Below, piece after piece: positions 1 to 5,952 of a stretch of 6,489 bases of DNA (within the stretch, counting starts at the first letter, position 1; the number at the start of each line of letters is the position of its first letter). Both the position numbers and the translations under genes were made by a program. The notes below the pieces were generated by a model. That model did not search any database, was not told the origin of the DNA, and was given only the letters and a program-made list of their open reading frames with translations. The stretch lies in the NCBI GenBank assembly GCA_964352775.1, contig CAYGTK010000216.1, forward strand, positions 1-6,489. The letters run 5' to 3'. Source of the stretch: CAYGTK01 sp964352775. GTDB taxonomy: Bacteria; Bacteroidota; Bacteroidia; Chitinophagales; CAIOSU01.

Positions 1-61
1 TGTTTTTGTTAACAATAATTATCTTAATGTTCATTTCCATTAGAAAAAAAACGAATCAACT
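1..61 (+). promoter_or_regulatory. AT-rich leader upstream of gene A
   Basis: This short stretch is AT-rich and carries no gene that can be read. It holds a T-rich block (3-7) and a run of eight A (44-51) that ends ten bases before the first start codon. An in-frame TAG at 41-43 limits how far gene A could extend upstream. No Shine-Dalgarno sequence is visible; an A-rich initiation region is common in Bacteroidota. The operon promoter probably lies here or left of the window, but no convincing -33/-7 pair can be placed. Confidence 0.3.
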
Positions 62-448
62 ATGAACATGGAATTAAATGACTTAATACTAACCTTGCTA
101 GCTACTGGTGGTGACACCTTTATTAAGGAAGGAGCCAAAGATGTCTACAACAAGACAATAGGGCAGTTAAGAGACCTATTGATGCGACGCTTAGCAGGTC
201 ACATACCAGATAAGTCCAAGCGAATAGAGTTATTGAAACCCGAAGATGAAAAGCAGAAAGAGGATTTGCGCAAAGCGTTGAAAGAACTGGAAGTAAAATC
301 TGAAGACGATGAGGTGGTGAAGCTGGTTAGAGAGCTTGAACGTATGTTGCCAAAGGGTGGCAATGGTGGTGACACTTTTATTACCAAGGGTGGAAGTGGT
401 AAAGGTTCTATCACTATTGGGCAGCAGAATAATTATGGCAGCAAATAG
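62..448 (+). CDS. Small putative Bell-like effector with C-terminal RHIM-like amyloid motif (gene A)
   Basis: I do not recognise a named family; the following is from the 128-residue translation. Residues 4-21 form a hydrophobic N-terminal segment (LNDLILTLLATGG). Residues 22-98 are highly charged and predicted helical by pattern. Residues 99-128 are a Gly-rich tail containing the motif at 103-124 (GDTFITKGGSG, then SITIGQQNN). Small proteins with a hydrophobic first helix, helical body and amyloid motif at the extreme C-terminus match the bacterial Bell effectors, thought analogous to fungal HeLo-like membrane-disrupting domains; that assignment is inference. The tail matches residues 68-89 of the next protein, so the two probably interact. 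GGDTFI occurs twice (16-21 and 102-107), encoded by a near-perfect DNA repeat. ATG at 62 is the first start after the in-frame stop at 41; ATG at 68 is a possible alternative. It could instead be an adaptor with no membrane activity. Confidence 0.85.
   Translation: MNMELNDLILTLLATGGDTFIKEGAKDVYNKTIGQLRDLLMRRLAGHIPDKSKRIELLKPEDEKQKEDLRKALKELEVKSEDDEVVKLVRELERMLPKGGNGGDTFITKGGSGKGSITIGQQNNYGSK
106..125 (+). repeat. Direct repeat, copy 1 (inside gene A)
   Basis: The 20 bases match 364-383 with a single difference (C versus T at the thirteenth base). The repeat encodes GGDTFI at residues 16-21 of protein A, at the end of the hydrophobic N-terminal segment. The two copies lie 258 bases apart, exactly 86 codons, so recombination between them would keep the reading frame. 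Confidence 0.85.
364..383 (+). repeat. Direct repeat, copy 2 (inside gene A)
   Basis: Second copy of the 20-base repeat at 106-125, with 19 of 20 bases identical. It encodes GGDTFI at residues 102-107 and forms the first part of the C-terminal amyloid-like motif of protein A. Confidence 0.85.
368..433 (+). other. RHIM/BASS-like amyloid motif in protein A (residues 103-124)
   Basis: The segment reads GDTFITKGGSG, two residues, then SITIGQQNN. It aligns without gaps to residues 68-89 of protein B with 14 of 22 identities: the GD, F, T, GG, G, S, TIG and QNN positions. The core I-T-I-G-Q-Q-N resembles RHIM cores (RIPK1 IQIG, RIPK3 VQVG, followed by x-x-N). It lies at the end of the small protein, the usual place in effectors of bacterial amyloid signalling pairs. 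Amyloid formation is inferred, not shown. Confidence 0.65.
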
Positions 449-454
449 AAGGAG
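449..454 (+). promoter_or_regulatory. Shine-Dalgarno-like AAGGAG abutting the gene B start
   Basis: A perfect AAGGAG fills the entire six-base gap between the TAG of gene A and the ATG of gene B. It leaves no spacer before ATG 455, whereas about 5-9 bases is normal. No better in-frame start follows (the next in-frame Met is residue 172). Initiation at 455 may therefore depend on termination-reinitiation coupling, or the sequence is read through as Lys-Glu. Confidence 0.45.
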
Positions 455-2968
455 ATGGGAGACATAGATGGGGACCCTTTTGATCAAGAAGGTGCAAAGG
501 GCAATCAAGCCTCGGGTTCTAACGAACCAGATTGGCAGGAAGCGGGGGCAATAAATGATGAGGGAAAGGATGATCCAGAAATCGACGTGGATTTGGAAGC
601 CAATAAAGACCTGGCTAAAGAAATAGGGAAAGATGATGGGGTAGAGGAAGGTAAAGGCGATAAGTTTTTTACTTATGGCGGAGACGGTACTAATTCCACT
701 ACAATTGGGGTCCAAAATAACTTTTTTGAAAAAGCCCCTACTGATAGTGTTGACCAAAGTGCATCATCTCTAACTCGAGAATATCCAGAAGAAATATTAA
801 AGCCTGCTTTGGGTATCGTAAAGGGGAACGTTGAAGATACGGTTCGTCTTCTTGAAAGCAATCTTTACTTATGTCTTGGCGCGCACACCATTGTGGGCTT
901 GCATTTGGCCAAAATTAATCTGTTACATCAATTAAAGAGTAACGGTTATTACTTAACAGAGTTATTTATGGAGCCCTTGCAAGCTCGGTACAGTAGCCAA
1001 ATGATATCCAATTTTTTTGAAAGCCAAGTAGGTGAAAAGAAGGGTATAGTAATAGGAAGACAGGTGTATGTATTAAATCAACCTAGCGAGCTTTGTCTGG
1101 AAGAGCTTTTTTTTAATAATGAAGAAAAGAGTCATGTATTAAGTGAATTAAGGAAAAGCAACTCTTTGTTATTAATCTGCACACCCAATAATGGCTGTGA
1201 GTACTTTAAACGGCAGGGGGTTTGGCACGAACGCTACCAATACTTAGATTTTAGAACCCTATTGCTGTACATGGGAGGCCCGAAAGGTTGGGCTGAGAAG
1301 AAAAGCGAAGTACTCGATAACATTTTGGAAACAGAGTGGGCTGATAAAGAATTAAGTTTTTATGAAAAATTTAATAGGTCCTTTTTCAAAGGAAAAGAAG
1401 GAATTGAACAGCTGATAATAGAGCTAAGAAAAAAACCTTCCGTAGGTAAATCCGATAAGAGTAAAACGGATTTCGGTATTGCAGAACGTACAGCTATGTT
1501 TGTCGCCCTAAACTTTAGCGGCATTGCCTTGGTGGAGTTCCAACTACTAATGGAGCTTTTACTCCTAAAACTACCTCAGCTTAAAGAAGATACTCCTAGT
1601 GAAGGTTCCATGGAAGAACCATTGTTGAAAGTGTTGAGTCCCATGGAGCAGTGGAACAATGATCCAGATAGTATTCTCACTAAGTGCGGCCTTACAACGG
1701 TTATTTCGAAAGAGGGAGCTACGCAAGTAATATTTGAACGGATGGAGAAGGAGCTGATAGCTAAGAATACTATGGGCAGTAGATATGGTGTTTTTACCAA
1801 CTTGCTGACAAAGTATTGCTATGAGTTAGGCTTACTGTTTAAACCAGGCATTTCCGCACAGTTTGCCGATTTGGTGATAGATAACATAAGAACCTACTCC
1901 CGTTCACAAGGCGCTGCTCGAAGCAGAGACATTTTATATATATACCTCACCAATATTATCGAACTGAGCGATAGTGCACCCATAGAAACCAATAGGCTTG
2001 AAGATGCTCTTAATTTTATGGTTAGCCCCAAAAATTCCGAAGGCTATACTTTTGCCTATCTAGATAAGCTGATACTTAGGTTTTATGAGGACAATAGTTT
2101 GATAGAGTGCGCGGACTCACTTATATATCGTCTCATTATAGAGTCGGATGGTGATTATACCTCCAGATTCACAAAAAACTTTTTCCGTAAACTGTATCGT
2201 TTCCCAATCTTCCCATTTCTAAAATGGTATAAGTTCTCGCTCTTGCGTGGCCCTGAATTGATTAAGCCTAAGCTGAATAGCTTATTGGGTAACTTCATCA
2301 TTGAAACTCCAAATCCCTACCAAAATCTAATTGCGTTAAGTAAGTGGCTTCCCAACCCACAACCAAGGCTTGAACTTAAGCAACACAGTGAGGTAGCTAT
2401 TGACTTTTTGTTGTTCTTGATATGGACAAAAACAGTACGACAAAGGGAAAATTGGTACTGTAACCTAATAGAAGGTCAAGACAAGCAAAGGCGTGTCACC
2501 CAATTAACTGAGTTACTCAGCCATATAACCTTAAGAGACCATTTTTACAATCAACAAAGAGACTATTGGGCTAATTGGTATGATACAAAAACGGACACCG
2601 AAAAGAAAAACCCATATAACAAGAGTAAATTTTTAGACTATGCCAGAAGAAAGCTAATTCCAAATGAGTATTGCGCGGGCATAACAAGTGCCATTCATAC
2701 TTGGGCTACTATGCCAGAAGGTGGAAGTGCGCAATCTGAAGCATTGACTCCGGGGGGCTTGGCTACCGCCATACTTCATGGGCTAAGCAATAAAGAGGTG
2801 GCCGTTGAACTGCTAGACCACTTTTCTTTAAGGCTGGAAAGATACTCCACGGACATCGAGGAAATCAGATTTAGTAACAAGAAAAAATTCCAATCACTGC
2901 GAGCCGGTTATAGACGGTTTAAGCCCTTTGTTCAGGCATACCGGCAAGCAATCCGAAAGCATTTTTAA
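455..2968 (+). CDS. Large putative inactive-STAND-type receptor/scaffold with N-terminal RHIM-like motif (gene B)
   Basis: Unnamed 837-residue protein. Residues 1-67 are acidic and probably disordered (22 Asp/Glu against 6 Lys). Residues 68-89 carry the motif shared with protein A (GDKFFTYGGDG, then STTIGVQNN). Residues about 110-360 look like a P-loop NTPase core that has lost its motifs: a hydrophobic strand then LCLGAHTIVGLHLAK at 139-153 where a Walker A GxxxxGK[ST] should be, VYVLNQ at 204-209 where a Walker B hhhhDE should be, and a strand LLLICTPNN at 238-246 in the sensor position. AERTAMFVALNFSG (343-356) starts a helical, possibly winged-helix-like part. Residues 430-837 are mostly helical by pattern with no recognisable repeat. 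Inactive STAND modules are known from bacterial conflict systems; membership here is inference. The motif just before the NTPase-like region is where NLR/STAND partners of amyloid effectors carry theirs. It starts six bases after gene A, in the same frame. Confidence 0.8.
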   Translation: MGDIDGDPFDQEGAKGNQASGSNEPDWQEAGAINDEGKDDPEIDVDLEANKDLAKEIGKDDGVEEGKGDKFFTYGGDGTNSTTIGVQNNFFEKAPTDSVDQSASSLTREYPEEILKPALGIVKGNVEDTVRLLESNLYLCLGAHTIVGLHLAKINLLHQLKSNGYYLTELFMEPLQARYSSQMISNFFESQVGEKKGIVIGRQVYVLNQPSELCLEELFFNNEEKSHVLSELRKSNSLLLICTPNNGCEYFKRQGVWHERYQYLDFRTLLLYMGGPKGWAEKKSEVLDNILETEWADKELSFYEKFNRSFFKGKEGIEQLIIELRKKPSVGKSDKSKTDFGIAERTAMFVALNFSGIALVEFQLLMELLLLKLPQLKEDTPSEGSMEEPLLKVLSPMEQWNNDPDSILTKCGLTTVISKEGATQVIFERMEKELIAKNTMGSRYGVFTNLLTKYCYELGLLFKPGISAQFADLVIDNIRTYSRSQGAARSRDILYIYLTNIIELSDSAPIETNRLEDALNFMVSPKNSEGYTFAYLDKLILRFYEDNSLIECADSLIYRLIIESDGDYTSRFTKNFFRKLYRFPIFPFLKWYKFSLLRGPELIKPKLNSLLGNFIIETPNPYQNLIALSKWLPNPQPRLELKQHSEVAIDFLLFLIWTKTVRQRENWYCNLIEGQDKQRRVTQLTELLSHITLRDHFYNQQRDYWANWYDTKTDTEKKNPYNKSKFLDYARRKLIPNEYCAGITSAIHTWATMPEGGSAQSEALTPGGLATAILHGLSNKEVAVELLDHFSLRLERYSTDIEEIRFSNKKKFQSLRAGYRRFKPFVQAYRQAIRKHF
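656..721 (+). other. RHIM/BASS-like amyloid motif in protein B (residues 68-89)
   Basis: This is the partner of the motif at 368-433. By hand count the two DNA segments are about 62 percent identical (41 of 66 bases), and 8 of the 14 identical residues use different codons. The likeness is thus held at protein level and is not a fresh DNA duplication, which supports selection for pairing of the two motifs. Confidence 0.65.
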
Positions 2969-2978
2969 GGTAAACAAC

Positions 2979-2985
2979 AGGAAAG
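2979..2985 (+). promoter_or_regulatory. Weak ribosome binding site of gene C
   Basis: AGGAAAG lies nine bases before ATG 2995 within a purine-rich gap of 26 bases that has no hairpin. It supports ATG 2995 over the in-frame ATG at 3004 and fits translation from the same transcript as gene B. Confidence 0.4.
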
Positions 2986-2994
2986 AAAAATAGC

Positions 2995-5940
2995 ATGGAA
3001 GAAATGATTCAAGAAGTAGACTCACCAAGGCATAAGGTTGGCCCATTTACACAAGTAATATCAGTAGATGGGCAGAGTGGAAGGAAAATTTCATTCAGTC
3101 CTTTGATTTATTTCAAAAGGGGTGTGAAACACTATGCAATTACTACTGATTTGGTTAAGGAAGGCGAATTCACCATGATATTGAATTCAATAGATAGCTC
3201 AGTTTCTAGGAAATTACATATTCAATATAAGGTAAGCTGCAAAAAAGGAGGCGAAGAAATGTTAGCAAGTAGCTTACAGCTAAGAATGCACCAAAGCGGA
3301 GTAAGAACATCGCCCTACAGCGCCTTGAATAGTTTAATTGAACAATGGGTAATTGAGTTTAACCGAGACCATCCAGATGCTGTTGGCCATTACTTCGATT
3401 ATAGGGATGACTTAATTCAACACTTAAAAATCAAAACAGGAAGTATAGGGCTAAGTGCAAGCTTTAGCCTTACTATTGAAAATGAGATAGGTAAAAATAC
3501 CTTAATTGAGGTAAGCACCGGCTTTTTTCCTGTATCGGTAACAGATTCCGACGAAAAGCCAAGGTTGAAGCTATTTGTTACACTTGTAATTGATGAAGGA
3601 AACCAAAGCAAGGCCATTTTGCACGATTTGCCAGAGCATGAACTTGCCATTTTTATAAAAAAGCAAGTGAGCCTTTACACAATAGATAATGTCAAGCTAC
3701 ACGACCTTACTGCCGTATCCAAGGAAAACTTGGTGACTGCCCTGAAAGACCTATTAAATCCTGAACTGAAAGCTCGTGGATGGATAACTAAAAGGCTTAG
3801 CCTAGAACTGGAAGACCAGCAAAATCTAGAGCAGTTGCAAGAATTTGAGATACCAGTTGAATGCACCTTAATAAATTATGACGAAAAGGTAACCGTAAAG
3901 CATGTTCTGAACGTAAGCGTAGAGGATATTGCCAAAACAAAAGATGCTGGTATCGTCGATTTAGAAGGTTACGTAAGAAGTGAACTTGAGGTGCTTACTA
4001 AAAACGAGGTGTTTGGCAATGATTACGCATGGCTGTTACTGCAGTTTAACGGAGATAGTATAAAGCTTAAGATGCAGGATAAAATGCGGCAAATTGGCTA
4101 TTCAATTCGGCAATTTACTTCTGTTCCTGAGAGTCCACAGCGGAAAGTGCTGAAGGAAGGCTTTACTATCGTATCTGATAAGCGAAACGAGTACTTAGCT
4201 CATTCTACAAAAGGCTACGGAATAAATACTGATGACGATCCGGAAGAATTTGCTACTAATAAAGATCAGGTTCCCATTAGGCTGCAATTTATCGTTGAGG
4301 GAGAGTTTAGAGACTTTGCCAACGTTAAGCCCATACTTACGCCAACGGTTAGTCTAGAACTGGAGATTTGGAAAATTATCCAAAAAACAATTCAGCGTGA
4401 GCTGCATCAGACTAGCCCAGAGGACTATTACATGAACTTTTCGAATGTGAATGTTCCAGATGCCAGGGCAAATAAAACGAGTAAAGAAGAGGACCAGCAA
4501 AAAACAGCCGATTTACCGGTTCAAGACATTCTAATCTCAAAAATCAAAGAAGCATTAAGCGAAGAACTGAATATAATCTGTAAAGAAATTACGCTTAAAC
4601 CACTTGAAACTGAGTTGATAGCACGGGCAGATAAATTACGAAGGGGTGCACAACGAGAAGTTAAGGTGATGATAGTGCGACCATCAGACCCTACCAACGG
4701 GGTGCCATTAACTGTAGAGTATGCTATTTGGGGAGTTAGCGCCAATGGATGGCAGAAGTTTAAAGCCAATGACTTAGATGGTGGCTATCATGAGTTTAAT
4801 AAACTGGAGAAGATAATTTCTGAGCACTTAAACACCCGTCTTCAAGGTATAGGTTCTGATGGGTTGCATCAGATGTCTCCTAAAATGCAGTCTGACATAC
4901 TTAATTTTTTACGCGGTCATGTCCATAAAGCGATTGAAACTCACTTCGGACTGAACGTAGAGTTTACCAATGTGCGGCTAGGGTGGTCAACTACTAATGA
5001 GAGAGCTGCAACACTTTTTGAAGAATCGGAAAAAGCTAAGGTTGATAGCCTCATTGCTTTAATAAAAGAAACCTCCAGTTCAATGATTCAACAGCAGCAG
5101 AAGCTGAAAGATAGAATTTTTCAACTGGAAAACAGTAAAACAAAACTATTGGTAGAAGGCCTTGCAGATACGGAGGAGATTAAATTATTAGAAGAGCAGA
5201 TAGAGATTAGCAAAAAGGCAATGAATACCCTATCCGACGAGGCTAAAGAACGCACTACTATACCAACTGGGGGGGCGGATAGCAGCGAAGACTGGAAAGA
5301 ATCACTCTCACAACAAGAAACTAGCGGTGGGTATCTTCATTCAAATTCGGGGAAAGGGATAGATCAAAGCCCAAAAAGTAGGTTAATTGAGCAGCTAAAG
5401 AATAAGGCTTGGCAAAGCCAAAATGAAAACATGCTTGTTCCTATACTAATTACCGGGAGTGCAGATAGGGGCTACCTTGAAAAACTGGCACAACTTGCAA
5501 CAAGCACTTTCTCTGGTTATGGGGGTTCTAAACATCCAGATGAAAGTTCGCCTATAGATGTCAGAGCTAGAAGGTTTGTCATTGAAATACCAAGCTTTGA
5601 TAACAAGCTATTGGTTTCAGCCTTAAGTAGACTACACACTACTTTAGAAATCTATAAAGATAATCCGCAGATGCATACAAATGCTGAAGAAGAGCCTGCA
5701 GCGATTGGTCTGGTCGAGGCAATGAAAGAGGTGCCTGATGGAGAAGAAGCACTGGTGGTAATTGGGTCTATCGCCTTGTATAGCAAAACTGACCAAAGCG
5801 CAAATCTTGATATAATACAGTTGGGTGATGCTGAAGTACTGAACTTGATTGAAAAAGATTTAAGAGACTTTGATAACATTGACGAGGCACTGCACTCTTT
5901 ATCATCGAAAGACCCTAATAAAACTGACAGAACCACCTAA
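2995..5940 (+). CDS. Large soluble protein with tandem SPFH-like modules and coiled coil (gene C)
   Basis: Unnamed 981-residue protein with no signal peptide or membrane helix. By eye residues 1-665 fall into about five similar units, each with two or three beta strands, an amphipathic helix, and a second helix that ends in a Gly/Asn turn and a final strand. Unit ends are GSIGLSASFSLTI (149-161), ARGWITKRLSLEL (260-272), QIGYSIRQFTSVP (366-378), ELNIICKEITLKP (524-536) and HFGLNVEFTNVRL (650-662). The order matches the SPFH (band-7, prohibitin/flotillin) fold, where the last helix leads into a G-[IVY]-x-[VI] strand. As in flotillins, a coiled coil follows the last unit (about 667-752). A low-complexity linker (753-795) and an alpha/beta-like domain (about 796-970, strands LVPILITGS and EALVVIGSIALYS) end the protein; I cannot name it. 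SPFH proteins oligomerise into membrane-associated cages, so a scaffold role beside proteins A and B is plausible but inferred. An unrelated repeat fold remains possible. Confidence 0.8.
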   Translation: MEEMIQEVDSPRHKVGPFTQVISVDGQSGRKISFSPLIYFKRGVKHYAITTDLVKEGEFTMILNSIDSSVSRKLHIQYKVSCKKGGEEMLASSLQLRMHQSGVRTSPYSALNSLIEQWVIEFNRDHPDAVGHYFDYRDDLIQHLKIKTGSIGLSASFSLTIENEIGKNTLIEVSTGFFPVSVTDSDEKPRLKLFVTLVIDEGNQSKAILHDLPEHELAIFIKKQVSLYTIDNVKLHDLTAVSKENLVTALKDLLNPELKARGWITKRLSLELEDQQNLEQLQEFEIPVECTLINYDEKVTVKHVLNVSVEDIAKTKDAGIVDLEGYVRSELEVLTKNEVFGNDYAWLLLQFNGDSIKLKMQDKMRQIGYSIRQFTSVPESPQRKVLKEGFTIVSDKRNEYLAHSTKGYGINTDDDPEEFATNKDQVPIRLQFIVEGEFRDFANVKPILTPTVSLELEIWKIIQKTIQRELHQTSPEDYYMNFSNVNVPDARANKTSKEEDQQKTADLPVQDILISKIKEALSEELNIICKEITLKPLETELIARADKLRRGAQREVKVMIVRPSDPTNGVPLTVEYAIWGVSANGWQKFKANDLDGGYHEFNKLEKIISEHLNTRLQGIGSDGLHQMSPKMQSDILNFLRGHVHKAIETHFGLNVEFTNVRLGWSTTNERAATLFEESEKAKVDSLIALIKETSSSMIQQQQKLKDRIFQLENSKTKLLVEGLADTEEIKLLEEQIEISKKAMNTLSDEAKERTTIPTGGADSSEDWKESLSQQETSGGYLHSNSGKGIDQSPKSRLIEQLKNKAWQSQNENMLVPILITGSADRGYLEKLAQLATSTFSGYGGSKHPDESSPIDVRARRFVIEIPSFDNKLLVSALSRLHTTLEIYKDNPQMHTNAEEEPAAIGLVEAMKEVPDGEEALVVIGSIALYSKTDQSANLDIIQLGDAEVLNLIEKDLRDFDNIDEALHSLSSKDPNKTDRTT
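5269..5275 (+). repeat. Seven-G homopolymer tract in gene C
   Basis: Seven consecutive G encode Gly759, Gly760 and the first base of Ala761, in the linker between the coiled coil and the C-terminal domain. Such a tract is unusual in an AT-rich gene and is a possible slippage site; a one-base change would remove the C-terminal domain but keep the SPFH-like part. Confidence 0.5.
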
Positions 5941-5952
5941 ACCACCGGCAAT

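Noticed and set aside
3..33. Possible Bacteroidota -33/-7 promoter (TTTTTG at 3-8, TATCTTAA at 20-27 or TAATGTTC at 25-32)
   Set aside because: Each -7 candidate matches TAnnTTTG only partly, and the spacing from the TTG element is shorter than the usual 19-21 bases.
230..757. Antisense open frame of 175 residues, hydrophobic and membrane-like
   Set aside because: It is the mirror of the acidic and Lys-rich coding of genes A and B, has no start context, and spans two better-supported genes; antisense of Glu/Lys codons reads as Phe/Leu/Ser.
871..915. Active Walker A P-loop in protein B
   Set aside because: LGAHTIVGLHLAK has no GK[ST] ending; the strand-loop-helix context is right but the catalytic residues are absent.
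2969..2994. Terminator between genes B and C
   Set aside because: The 26-base gap has no inverted repeat followed by a T run.
5330..5365. Third amyloid-like motif in protein C (SGGYLHSNSGKGIDQSP)
   Set aside because: It is Gly/Ser/Asn-rich but lacks the TIGxQNN core and the GDxF element; it is better read as a flexible linker.
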